Shown here: positions 16,927-25,008 of the stretch, piece by piece | How the letters are laid out: every line of letters begins with the position of its first letter | How positions within the stretch are numbered: position 1 is the stretch's first letter | Source: Treponema parvum | GTDB lineage: Bacteria > Spirochaetota > Spirochaetia > Treponematales > Treponemataceae | Length of the DNA stretch: 64,000 nucleotides | Direction: 5' to 3' | NCBI RefSeq assembly: GCF_017893945.1 | Contig: NZ_CP054257.1 | Span: 1,612,001 to 1,676,000, forward strand | The notes under the pieces: generated by a model | What the model was told of the DNA's origin: nothing | Seen by the model: the letters and a program-made list of their open reading frames with translations, nothing else | Databases searched by the model: none | Program-made: the position numbers and the translations under genes

Positions 16927-17247
16927 TTTTATTTTAATTCTTTTTGGCAAAAAGTCATAGGCACATCGCTGTATAAAAAGCACTTGGAAAGTTTCGTCGA
17001 ACGAAAAGCGATGACGCTGAAAACAAAGGTTTCGATTCTTACGACGTCGAGCGCGGTGATGCTCGCAGGCTTTATTATGATGAAGCGAATACCCGTCGGA
17101 AGAATTTGTCTTACAATCGTATGGGGCGCCCATATAATCTATTTCATCTTCGGCGTTAAAACGCTGCATAGCGAAGAGCAAAGTCAATGCGGCAATGCCG
17201 GCGACGAAGAGGATTTACAACTGCACGATAAAACCGCTTCAAATTGA
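16927..17247 (+). pseudogene. DUF454 (YbaN-like) membrane protein, C-terminal remnant
   Basis: The frame opens after a stop at 16924-16926 and reads through a typical DUF454 C-terminal half. This includes GTSLYKKHLESFVERKAMTL, then two hydrophobic segments and a VKTL end, followed by a short unrelated tail. The family's N-terminal half, with its PxLPTTPF membrane segment, is missing and is not visible in other frames upstream. Only a TTG could start it. It is a truncated gene in the same decayed patch as the S24 remnant. Confidence 0.65.
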
Positions 17248-17255
17248 CATGCGTG

Positions 17256-17389
17256 AGGGATTGGAGAGGCGGCAAAGCCGTTCCGGAGCGAGCGATGAGC
17301 GCAAGCGGAGGAATGGAGCGCGTGAGCGCGGAACCTCGAAAAGCCCGACCCGAGCGGAGCAAGGGGCACGCCCAGCGCACACTGCCCGC
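17256..17389. repeat. GC-rich palindromic spacer
   Basis: A short, strikingly GC-rich stretch full of overlapping GAGCG/CGCTC-type palindromes (GGAGCGAGCGATGAGCGC, GAGCGCGTGAGCGC). It also contains GGAACCTCG, found again at 33904-33912. It ends at the stop codon of the PLP enzyme. It looks like degenerate intergenic repeat DNA rather than coding sequence. Confidence 0.4.
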
Positions 17390-18529
17390 CTATTTAAGCA
17401 AAAACAAGCCTTTATCCAAATCCTCTATGAGCGAGTCCGTATTTTCAAGACCGATATGCAGCCGTATTACGCGCGGATCTCCCTTTGTTGCCAGCAGAGG
17501 AAGAATAAGACTTTCGTATCCGCCCCAGCTGACGCCGATTCTGAATATGTTCAAAGCGTCAACCGCTTTTTTAATTTTTGTTTCGTCGTCGGTTTTTAAT
17601 TTTACAGACAACAAACCGCAGCCGCCTTTCATTTGCGACGATGCAAGCGCATAGTCGGGACTTTTAGGGTGCATGGGATAAAACACTTCGTCCACCGCAT
17701 TGTGCGCATATAAAAAATCGCACACCTTCAGGGCGGCTTTATAGTGATAGTCCAAGCGGACTTTCAGCGTCCGCATTCCGCGCTGGATGAGCCATGCTTG
17801 AAAAGGATCGGGAACGGCTCCCGTAGGCAGGAATTCGGTTTTAAAAATATGTTCGATATTTTTATTGCTCGATATAACGCAGCCGCCGATAACATCGCTG
17901 TGTCCGCCGAGATACTTTGATGCGGAATGCACTACGGCGTCTATTCCGAAAGTCAAAGGGTTTTGAAACACGGGGGTCGCCCATGTATTGTCTATTATCG
18001 AAAAGATGGAATTGTTTTTGCAAATTTCAACCAAAGCTTTTAAATCGGAAACTCTCATAACCGAGGAGCCGGGCGATTCAAGATACAGTACCTTTGTGTT
18101 TTTGCGCACGGCTTGCTTGACGGCTTCTATATCTTTTGTGTTGACAAAGGTAGCCGAAACATTAAAGCGTTTAAGATACGTCGAACAAAGATATTTTGCC
18201 CATGAATATGCGCAATCCGAACAGATTATATGGTCGCCGCTTTGCACTTGCGATGAAACGACTGCATAGATTGCGGCCACCCCCGATGCAAAAAGTTTTG
18301 CACGCTCTCCTTTTTCCGCCTCGGCTATGCGGCGTTCAACCAGCTCTACGGTAGGATTGTTTCCTCTGGAATAAAGATGAGAATAAAATTCGTCGCCGAT
18401 CGCCTTTTTTAAATCGTCTACGCAATTAAAGCAAAACAATGAATTTTGAAAAAGCGGCATAGAAACCGGCATTTCAATATTCGTAAACGAAAACGTATCG
18501 TCGGTAATAATATCTTCAATCTTTTCCAT
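17390..18529 (-). CDS. Cys/Met-metabolism PLP-dependent enzyme (trans-sulfuration family)
   Basis: A 379-residue enzyme of the cystathionine gamma-synthase/lyase family. The start at 18529 is preferred over 18589 because AGGAGAT precedes it at good spacing. Visible family features are the YSRGNNPTVELVERRIAEAE entry segment (~45-65), IIDNTWATPVFQNPL (~165-180), the PLP lysine in HSASKYLGGHSDVIGG (~200) and RGMRTLKVRLDYH (~260-272). PLP is held by the lysine and the enzyme performs beta/gamma elimination or replacement on sulfur amino acids. Whether it is a synthase, a beta-lyase or a methionine gamma-lyase cannot be fixed from motifs. It stands alone, 146 bp downstream of a GntR regulator gene on the same strand. 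Confidence 0.88.
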   Translation of the reverse strand: MEKIEDIITDDTFSFTNIEMPVSMPLFQNSLFCFNCVDDLKKAIGDEFYSHLYSRGNNPTVELVERRIAEAEKGERAKLFASGVAAIYAVVSSQVQSGDHIICSDCAYSWAKYLCSTYLKRFNVSATFVNTKDIEAVKQAVRKNTKVLYLESPGSSVMRVSDLKALVEICKNNSIFSIIDNTWATPVFQNPLTFGIDAVVHSASKYLGGHSDVIGGCVISSNKNIEHIFKTEFLPTGAVPDPFQAWLIQRGMRTLKVRLDYHYKAALKVCDFLYAHNAVDEVFYPMHPKSPDYALASSQMKGGCGLLSVKLKTDDETKIKKAVDALNIFRIGVSWGGYESLILPLLATKGDPRVIRLHIGLENTDSLIEDLDKGLFLLK

Positions 18530-18675
18530 AATTCTATCTCCTAGTCGGTTTGAATTCCGGTTTGTCGCCTTCAACTTCAGCACAGACAACGCGGTCTATT
18601 CTTTGCCGCTGTATTCGCCTGCAGAAACGGCATACGGCTTCCGGCAAACAAACATGCAGAAAAAGGCATCCTCCG

Positions 18676-19401
18676 CTATTTTTGTATCACAGCCTTATCC
18701 TTTACTTTGGAACTGAGCACTTTTAAATCACAATTATAAATATACGCATGAGCTGCGAGCGCAAGTACAAGGTTTCTTTCCTTACAAGCACACGCAATAT
18801 CAAGATGATACGGAACCGTCAGTATCCACTGGGCATGCGGGTTTGCATATATGCATTGATAGTAATCCAAAGCGTCTATGAGATTTAACAATAGCTGTTT
18901 TAATGTTTTTGAACCCGCGCAATCGTATAATTTTGAATGAAAATCTCTATCCGCCTCAATTGAATATTCGCCTTTTTCAGCCAAGGCCGACATATACTTT
19001 GCTTTTTGTATCAACTCGTTAAACATTTCATCGCTGCCGTTGTCAACGGCTTTTTTTATTGCCAGTTTTTCCAAATCCGTTTTAATTTCAAGTATGTCGG
19101 TAAAATTAACTTCAAAAAGACGCACGTCAACATTCGCTTTGGTGTTTTCAAAATGTATTGTTTTTAAAAACGAACCTTTTCCGATATGGCGATCGATTAT
19201 ATTTTTATTTTCCAAAGATAAAAACGCATTGCGAACGGAATTTCGTCCTACTTTAAGTTTTACTGAAAGTTCACGCTCGGACGGAATTTTATCTCCGGCT
19301 TTTAAATGATTTTTTACAATATAAGTTAAAATTTCGTCTTCAACCTTATCGGGCAGTAAATTTTTCTCAATAGGGTGGATTTTAACCGATGATTGCCGCA
19401 C
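18676..19401 (-). CDS. GntR-family regulator, FadR/FCD subfamily
   Basis: A 241-residue regulator starting with GTG (AGAGGA 6 bases upstream). Residues ~18-85 are a GntR winged helix (GDKIPSERELSVKLKVGRNSVRNA then a wing ending IGKGSFL). Residues ~95-230 are an all-helical FCD effector domain. Its metal-site pattern is visible as D in DRDFHSKLYDCAG (~165) and later histidines (HLDIACA, ALAAHAY). FCD regulators usually sense organic acids or sugar acids and repress catabolic transport operons. It is last in an array with a PHP-type protein and a two-permease ABC importer. The promoter of that array carries palindromes suitable for a GntR dimer, so it most likely controls the array. Confidence 0.88.
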   Translation of the reverse strand: MRQSSVKIHPIEKNLLPDKVEDEILTYIVKNHLKAGDKIPSERELSVKLKVGRNSVRNAFLSLENKNIIDRHIGKGSFLKTIHFENTKANVDVRLFEVNFTDILEIKTDLEKLAIKKAVDNGSDEMFNELIQKAKYMSALAEKGEYSIEADRDFHSKLYDCAGSKTLKQLLLNLIDALDYYQCIYANPHAQWILTVPYHLDIACACKERNLVLALAAHAYIYNCDLKVLSSKVKDKAVIQK

Positions 19402-19464
19402 TCGATTCCTCTTACTCTTTTACCGCGCAAGCCGTTAAGCCTTCGACAACGAATTTTTGCATTT

Positions 19465-20268
19465 CTAAAATTCTCCGTTACGTAAAAAACGCTTAATATC
19501 GCCCTGTATTATGCTATCGTTTTCACCGTGAATTTTTACCGGTGTGTGAATTTCGGCGTCTTCACGCCAGATCATATTTTCCGGTTGAGCGTGTACTTTA
19601 AACGGTTTACGATTTAATATGGCGCTTACATAATCGTGAATATCACGCAGGGGCGTTTCAAATACGACACCCGAAAGTTTTTCAAATCGCATGGTGTCCG
19701 CACAGTGGTTGTCGGAGCCGCCCGTAATAGGAAGCCCCAACATTTTTGCATATCTTACGGCAAGACCGTTGCATTCCGGGCTGTTATCGGAATTCACGCC
19801 TTCAACGGCATCTACACAGCGAGTAGACAGATGGATTGTCTTAATATAATCACGTTCGCGGAAAGGATGAGCTTGAACGACGCATCCTCCTGCCAGGTGA
19901 ACCTGTTGATATTGTTCCAAGCGGGTCCAGTTTTCCATTTCCGGATGTTTCAGCATCCATTTCTCATCTATGCCGTAAATCAGGTACTCGTCACCGTCAT
20001 AATATTCTTCCCATCCGAAGAAAACGGGAAAATTTGCTTTATAACCGGCTTCTTTTGCATCTTCATAGCCTTGGCAAAATAAGTGAACGCGCTGCTCCCA
20101 TGGCAGATTTCTATTGATTCCGCAATTTCCGCGAAAAAAATGATCGGTAATTATAATTCCGGAGTATCCGGCGTCTATATATTTTTGAATATAATCTTTT
20201 CCCGGTGATTTTCCGCACGCGCTTGCCTGAGATGTATGCATATGAGTTTCATAAATAAATGACGCCAT
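19465..20268 (-). CDS. PHP-domain metal-dependent phosphoesterase-like protein
   Basis: A 267-residue PHP-fold protein. Metal-ligand motifs are ETHMHTS (residues ~7-13), IIITDHFF (~38-45), VQAHPFRERDY (~135-145) and GGSDNHC (~178-184). These match the histidinol-phosphatase/PolC-type trinuclear metal site. Such proteins hydrolyse phosphoesters of small molecules or nucleotides. A ribosome-binding GAAGGT lies about 8 bases before the ATG. Its place between the ABC permease genes and the GntR gene suggests a role in processing the imported compound or a phosphorylated derivative. That is inference from position only. Confidence 0.8.
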   Translation of the reverse strand: MASFIYETHMHTSQASACGKSPGKDYIQKYIDAGYSGIIITDHFFRGNCGINRNLPWEQRVHLFCQGYEDAKEAGYKANFPVFFGWEEYYDGDEYLIYGIDEKWMLKHPEMENWTRLEQYQQVHLAGGCVVQAHPFRERDYIKTIHLSTRCVDAVEGVNSDNSPECNGLAVRYAKMLGLPITGGSDNHCADTMRFEKLSGVVFETPLRDIHDYVSAILNRKPFKVHAQPENMIWREDAEIHTPVKIHGENDSIIQGDIKRFLRNGEF

Positions 20269-20370
20269 TTTATTCTACCTTCTTCAGAAGTATTTAGACC
20301 TACTTCTATGGTCTTAATATTCAGCGGGCTACACACAAATATCGTTTATTAATAAAAAGTTTTAATATTT

Positions 20371-21198
20371 TTATCCCTTTATAGCTCCCGATAGCGAGCC
20401 GGAAAGAATTTGCCTTTGTCCGACGATAAAAACTATTATTGAAGGAATAAGTACAATAACGATACCTGCCATAATCATATTATATGACGCGGCTTCTCTA
20501 TCGTAAAGCATTCCCACGCCTATCTGTACTGTCCTCATATTGGTTTTATTTGTCACCAAAAGCGGCCATAGGTAAGCATTCCACGCTTTTATAAATGTGT
20601 AAATACAGATTGCTCCGATAGAGCCTTTAGACATAGGCAGAAGCATTGTAAATAAATATCTGAAATTACTGCACCCTTCAATTCTGGCCGCTTCATACAA
20701 TGCCGTAGGTATTTGCATAAAGGCTTGCCGCATAAAGAAAATTGACATTGCCGAAGCAAGATTAGGCAGTATCATGGCCAGATATGTGTCATACAGTCTC
20801 ATATCGCCGATTGTCAAATAATTGCTGATAACTAAAGATTCCGCCGGAATCATCATGGTTGCCAGGAATGCCATAAAGATGATTTGTTTGGTTTTAAATT
20901 TAAAATGAGAGAAAGAAAAAGCGGCCATACTCGCCAGAATAATCTGTCCGATCATTACCGAAGAAGCCATAACGAAACTGTTAAATAAATATCGGAATAA
21001 AGGCGCCGTTTTAAGCGCTTGCCGATAGCTTGTTAATAAAAAACTGGAGGGAATCAACGTCGGAGGTCTTTTAAAAATTTCCGGTGTGGTCATAAAACTT
21101 ACATTCATTGCATAAAGAAGAGGACATAAAATAATAAGTATCATAAAAGTCTTTAGTGCAAGTACAACCAACCGTTCCAATCGAAAAACAGATTTCAT
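20371..21198 (-). CDS. ABC sugar-type importer permease (MalG/UgpE class)
   Basis: A 275-residue inner-membrane permease with six hydrophobic segments. The cytoplasmic EAA loop EAARIEGCSNFRYLFTMLLP (~188-207) is where the ATPase docks. The N-terminal NVSFMTTPEIFKRPPTLIP is typical of the second permease of carbohydrate CUT1 importers. It overlaps the upstream permease gene by 4 bases, so translation is coupled. No ATPase gene occurs in this array; CUT1 systems often borrow a shared MsmX/UgpC-type ATPase encoded elsewhere. Substrate not determinable from sequence. Confidence 0.9.
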   Translation of the reverse strand: MKSVFRLERLVVLALKTFMILIILCPLLYAMNVSFMTTPEIFKRPPTLIPSSFLLTSYRQALKTAPLFRYLFNSFVMASSVMIGQIILASMAAFSFSHFKFKTKQIIFMAFLATMMIPAESLVISNYLTIGDMRLYDTYLAMILPNLASAMSIFFMRQAFMQIPTALYEAARIEGCSNFRYLFTMLLPMSKGSIGAICIYTFIKAWNAYLWPLLVTNKTNMRTVQIGVGMLYDREAASYNMIMAGIVIVLIPSIIVFIVGQRQILSGSLSGAIKG

Positions 21199-22082
21199 TG
21201 GTAAAACACTCCTTTTTTCTCTGTACGAAATTGAATAATGGAAATTATTAATAGAATAATCAGAAAAACAATGGATTGTGCCGAAGCATATCCCCAGCGG
21301 TTGTTTAAAAATGCTTCTTTGTAGATAGAATACGACAAGACGGAGGTTTTGTTTGCAGGGCCGCCCAGTGTCATCAGTTTTACCTGTGTAAATGTTTGGA
21401 AGGCTCCGATCGTGTTAACTATTAACAAGAAAAACAACGTAGGGGACATACTGGGCAATGTGATATACCAAAGGGTCTGAAAGTAATTTGCGCCTTCGAC
21501 GCATGAATATTCATATAGGCTGGCTGGAATAGCTTGAAGACCTGAATAAGCGTAAATGAAATTCATTCCCATTGTCAGCCACCAAGTCGCAACTGTTACC
21601 ATAAGCAATGCTAAGTTTCCGTTAGCGAGCCAATCTATGCTTTTTCCCAAAACCCAATTGACCAGCCCTGTGGTAGGATTAAAGAGCAATAACCAAATAA
21701 TCGATGCGCAGGCGGATGAAACCGCCATCGGGAAAGCGAATATGGTGCGTACCATATCGGTTTTTCTTTTGGGGTCTGTTGCCAGTAAGCCTAAAAATAC
21801 TCCCGTAATTATCTGTGCAGGAACAATCATCACAGTAAATCTTATTGTTAAAAAAAGGCTGTTCCAAAACGCACCTGCGGAAAATAAATTTATGAAATTC
21901 TTTAATCCGCAGAACGACACAACCTTTCCCATAGAATTTACAACAGAAACGCTCATTCTGATTGTTCGTACCAAGGGGTAATATATAAATATGCCGAAGA
22001 TTATCGATACAGGCAAAAGATATGTATAAGGCTCCAGCCTTTGCAATATTTGCCCCCGACAACGCTTTTTGTTACGCTCCAT
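21195..22082 (-). CDS. ABC sugar-type importer permease (MalF/UgpA class)
   Basis: A 295-residue permease with six membrane segments. The first carries PYTYLLPVSIIFGIFIYYPL (~18-37), usual for UgpA-type proteins. The EAA-like loop reads EYSCVEGANYFQTLWYITLPSM (~193-214), with Glu-Tyr-Ser replacing the canonical EAA start. It pairs with the 20371-21198 permease. It lies 35 bp downstream of the solute-binding protein gene and is part of the same transcript from the promoter at 23492-23520. Confidence 0.9.
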   Translation of the reverse strand: MERNKKRCRGQILQRLEPYTYLLPVSIIFGIFIYYPLVRTIRMSVSVVNSMGKVVSFCGLKNFINLFSAGAFWNSLFLTIRFTVMIVPAQIITGVFLGLLATDPKRKTDMVRTIFAFPMAVSSACASIIWLLLFNPTTGLVNWVLGKSIDWLANGNLALLMVTVATWWLTMGMNFIYAYSGLQAIPASLYEYSCVEGANYFQTLWYITLPSMSPTLFFLLIVNTIGAFQTFTQVKLMTLGGPANKTSVLSYSIYKEAFLNNRWGYASAQSIVFLIILLIISIIQFRTEKKGVFYQ

Positions 22083-22117
22083 ACAGCTTTCCCTTCTTTA
22101 TAGAATAAACTTTTTAC

Positions 22118-23434
22118 CTATTTGTTTGCCGCGTTATATTCGGATATAAGTATATCAATATCGTGTGCGGATTTATCGATACATTCTTTCGGGGTAATTT
22201 CACCTAATAACATTTCTTCAAAATAGTTTTTATATGTTGATCGCCCCTCCGTGAAAACACCGTAAATTGCACCCTTTCCCATGCTTTTAGATTCTCTCAT
22301 TATATCTCGCACCGTCACATATTGAGGATATTTTTGCAAATTCTTTTTAACGGAATCCAAGTCATACACGGTTTTAGTTACCGAATAATAACCGGTATTT
22401 AAACATAATATTGATTGTGCGTCGGCGGAAATCAAGTATTTAATAAATTCGGCAATTGCGTCCAGTTTTTTATCCGTATATTTATTATTATCGATTACGT
22501 ATAAAGAAGCGCCTCCCAGCGTCACTCCTCCGTTTGCAGCTCCTTTGTTCAATGTAGGCAAAGCGCATACGGCCAGTTCAAACTTACCGCTTGTTACATC
22601 GATATAATCCCGCAATGAACTGGAAGAATCCAGAATAATCGGAGCCATTCCGGAAAAGAATACGGTACGACAATCCGAAGATGAAAATCCGGTGTTCGAA
22701 GCGTAGTTGTTTTTATACAAATACAGCCACTTTTCCGCGATTTGATAAGATAAATTATCTTTTGCAAACACAGTACGGGTTGCGGCCCCGCTTCGCCCGT
22801 TATTTTGGTCTACTAAATTTACACCTTGCTGAAGTAACATTAATTCAAACCACCACATATTCGTTGAGAGTGCAATTCCCCATTTCGACATATTTTTTTG
22901 CTGTACCATTTGTGAAATTGTGATGATGTCATCCCAAGATTTCGGACCGTCTTCATATCCTAATTGTGATAGGATTGTTTTATTATAGTAACAGATAGGA
23001 ACGGATGTATTCATGGGTATCGAATACAGCTTATTATTTATCGTATAATACGCCAAAATATTTTCTTCCAAATTTGATATATCAATTTTATATTTGCTGA
23101 TGATATTCTGCATGGGCAGAACAAATCCGCTGTCTACCATAAATCGCGTGCCGGCTTCATAAATTTGTACCATATCCGGGCCGGAATTTGTGCGCATGGA
23201 CGCTTTTAATTTGTTAAGAGATTCTTCATACGACCCTTGGTATTGTGCGTCCACATGGATGCGATCTTGAGATGTATTAAATTGGTCTACGATCATCTGT
23301 AACGCTTTTGCCGCGTTGCCGCTAAAACTGTGCCAAAGCGTAAGTTCCGTCTTGCCTGTCTCTTTTCCTCCGGCAGCAAAAGCCATACCAAGAACTAAAG
23401 TAAGGCAGAGCACCGATAAGAGTCTCTTTTTCAT
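22118..23434 (-). CDS. ABC importer extracellular solute-binding protein (family 1)
   Basis: A 438-residue substrate-binding protein. The start at 23434 is chosen over 23491 because AGGAGG lies just upstream and a signal peptide follows directly. The leader MKKRLLSVLCLTLVLGMAFA has no lipobox cysteine; Ala-Ala-Gly-Gly-Lys-Glu follows the predicted SPaseI site. The mature protein begins with TELTLWHSFSGNAAKALQMI, a hallmark of sugar-binding family 1. It has PDMVQIYEAGTRFMVDSG (~95) and PICYYNKTILSQLGYEDGPKSWDD (~155). It captures the substrate for the two permeases. It is first in the array, behind a strong promoter overlapped by palindromes. Confidence 0.9.
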   Translation of the reverse strand: MKKRLLSVLCLTLVLGMAFAAGGKETGKTELTLWHSFSGNAAKALQMIVDQFNTSQDRIHVDAQYQGSYEESLNKLKASMRTNSGPDMVQIYEAGTRFMVDSGFVLPMQNIISKYKIDISNLEENILAYYTINNKLYSIPMNTSVPICYYNKTILSQLGYEDGPKSWDDIITISQMVQQKNMSKWGIALSTNMWWFELMLLQQGVNLVDQNNGRSGAATRTVFAKDNLSYQIAEKWLYLYKNNYASNTGFSSSDCRTVFFSGMAPIILDSSSSLRDYIDVTSGKFELAVCALPTLNKGAANGGVTLGGASLYVIDNNKYTDKKLDAIAEFIKYLISADAQSILCLNTGYYSVTKTVYDLDSVKKNLQKYPQYVTVRDIMRESKSMGKGAIYGVFTEGRSTYKNYFEEMLLGEITPKECIDKSAHDIDILISEYNAANK

Positions 23435-23466
23435 AAAATCCTCCTGAAAATCAGCTTTTACAAAAT

Positions 23467-23498
23467 GGTTCTTTTTAAGAACCTTATACAAAGTATAA
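23467..23498 (-). promoter_or_regulatory. two adjacent palindromes over the ABC importer transcription start
   Basis: TTATAC-AAA-GTATAA (23484-23498) covers the -10 element. GGTTCTT-TTT-AAGAACC (23467-23483) covers the predicted start and early transcript. The first has the look of a GntR/FadR site. Binding would block RNA polymerase. Assigning them to the GntR regulator of the same array is inference. Confidence 0.6.
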
Positions 23499-23520
23499 AT
23501 TCGTTTTTATCACCTGTCAA
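23492..23520 (-). promoter_or_regulatory. consensus-like promoter of the ABC importer operon
   Basis: Perfect TTGACA (23515-23520), 17 bp, TATACT (23492-23497) on the minus strand; predicted start near 23485, leader ~50 bases to the binding-protein ATG. Confidence 0.75.
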
Positions 23521-23539
23521 TGTTTTTTAAGAAAAAAAA

Positions 23540-23557
23540 TGGTTCTAAAAAGGGAAC
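23540..23557 (-). promoter_or_regulatory. imperfect GGTTC-type palindrome upstream of the promoter
   Basis: GGTTCTAAAAAGGGAACT resembles the GGTTCTTTTTAAGAACC operator, about 20 bp upstream of the -35. It may be a second, weaker regulator site giving cooperative binding. The rest of 23558-23716 shows no gene. Confidence 0.4.
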
Positions 23558-23716
23558 TATCCGCTTAAAAAGCCGCTGTTTTTGCACAGGCTGTCCTATC
23601 GGTTCTTTGATGGAAGTTGCTCGGCGTCATCTGATAAATACAAGCAGTATGCGCGAAAATTTCGATTTCCGGAAACGCTGTTTCTATATGCTTTTAGTAC
23701 GTTTCAACCTTATAAG

Positions 23717-23745
23717 TTGCATTATTTTAATTTTAAGTCTATTAT
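23717..23745 (+). promoter_or_regulatory. promoter of the DUF4143 ATPase gene, leaderless geometry
   Basis: TTGCAT (23717-23722), 17 bp, TATTAT (23740-23745), then 6 bases (ATCATT) to the ATG at 23752. No ribosome-binding sequence is present. Confidence 0.6.
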
Positions 23746-23751
23746 ATCATT

Positions 23752-24951
23752 ATGATAATAAGGGAAAATTGGTTAAAAAAAATAAGACCTTTTTATGAAA
23801 ATGAACTCGTCAAAGCGCTTATCGGTATTCGCCGATGCGGTAAATCTGTAATCCTAAGGCAGATCGTAAACGAAATTGATGCCGACGAGGCTCATAAAAT
23901 TTTTATCAACTTTGAAGATTTACAATTTAATGCGTTAAAAGATGAACTGGATCTTTATAAATACGTAAAAAATCTTATTAATGATGATCAAAAATATTAT
24001 TTGTTTTTTGATGAGATACAGAATGTCGCAAATTTTGAAAAAGCGATTAACTCTTTCAGGCTTCTAAATACAAGTATTTTTATCACCGGCTCTAACACAA
24101 AACTTTTATCAGGAGAACTGGCGACATTGCTTTCCGGTCGCTATGTTTCTTTTAAAATTCTTCCATTCAGTTTTGCCGAAGCGCTTGAGATTCAAGGAAT
24201 TCACGAAGCAAATGACGAAGTGCTTATGGACTATATTCGTTGGGGAGGAATGCCGCAGCGTTTTTCAATAAAGAATGATGAGGATATAAGAGTTTTTCTT
24301 TCCGATTTGTATGATTCCATTGTATTAAAAGACGTAGTTTCCCGTTATAAAATCCAAAACGTAGCCTTGTTGAATAAGATCATCGATTATCTTTCCATAA
24401 ATATGTCTCAGATTTTTTCGGGAACATCAATTGTGAATTTTCTTAAAGCAGAAAAAAGAGATTGCTCTAAAGAATCGCTGTATAATTATCTTTCGTTCAT
24501 TACCAATTCGTGTATTGTGAATAAAGTTTCACGCTATGATATTCATGGTAAAAGGATTTTATCCACTTTTGAAAAATATTATCTTGCAGATGTCAGCTTA
24601 GCCAGAATTCATTCCACTAAAATAGATGTTGGCGCCAGCTTAGAAAACATAGTTTATAACGAACTGTTAAATCGCGGGTATGAAGTTCATGTCGGCATTC
24701 TAAAAAATACTGAAATTGATTTTATAGCACAAAAAGGGAATGAAAAAAAATATTTCCAAGTTTGTTACCTACTTGCCAACGATAAAACAATCGCACGCGA
24801 ATTCGGAGCTTACGACAGTGTTAAGGATAATTATCCAAAATATGTTCTGTCGCTGGATAAGTTCGATTTTTCGCAAAACGGAATTATCCATAAAAATTTG
24901 ATTAAGTGGCTTTCTGAAAACAGCGAGAACTCAAAAACCGGCGGCTTCTAA
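23752..24951 (+). CDS. AAA ATPase with DUF4143 domain
   Basis: A 399-residue protein of the AAA_14/DUF4143 family. Walker A is GIRRCGKSVIL (~26-36), Walker B is YYLFFDEIQN (~82-91), and ITGSNTKLLSGELATLLSGR (~115-134) is the sensor-1 region. The C-terminal DUF4143 part contains ASLENIVYNELLNRGYEVHVG and TEIDFIAQKG. The latter has the E-x-D-F-x-x-x-K look of a PD-(D/E)xK nuclease-like core. Function of the family is poorly known. These genes are scattered singly in bacterial genomes and often move. It is monocistronic and lies divergently from the ABC importer. The ATG directly follows a -10, predicting a leaderless mRNA. Confidence 0.88.
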   Translation: MIIRENWLKKIRPFYENELVKALIGIRRCGKSVILRQIVNEIDADEAHKIFINFEDLQFNALKDELDLYKYVKNLINDDQKYYLFFDEIQNVANFEKAINSFRLLNTSIFITGSNTKLLSGELATLLSGRYVSFKILPFSFAEALEIQGIHEANDEVLMDYIRWGGMPQRFSIKNDEDIRVFLSDLYDSIVLKDVVSRYKIQNVALLNKIIDYLSINMSQIFSGTSIVNFLKAEKRDCSKESLYNYLSFITNSCIVNKVSRYDIHGKRILSTFEKYYLADVSLARIHSTKIDVGASLENIVYNELLNRGYEVHVGILKNTEIDFIAQKGNEKKYFQVCYLLANDKTIAREFGAYDSVKDNYPKYVLSLDKFDFSQNGIIHKNLIKWLSENSENSKTGGF

Positions 24952-24971
24952 TATTAATCGATACGCATAAG

Positions 24972-25001
24972 TTGACAGACGTCGATAGGATTCCTTATAC
25001 T
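24972..25001 (+). promoter_or_regulatory. promoter of the PfkB kinase gene, leaderless geometry
   Basis: Perfect TTGACA (24972-24977), 18 bp, TATACT (24996-25001), then 7 bases (TTCTTGC) to the ATG at 25009. A TAGGA inside the promoter spacer is too far upstream to serve as a ribosome-binding site. Confidence 0.7.
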
Positions 25002-25008
25002 TTCTTGC

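Noticed and set aside
16456..17187. 243-residue minus-strand open frame
   Set aside because: Antisense to the DUF454 remnant, Cys/Arg/Phe-rich without family features and without a ribosome-binding site.
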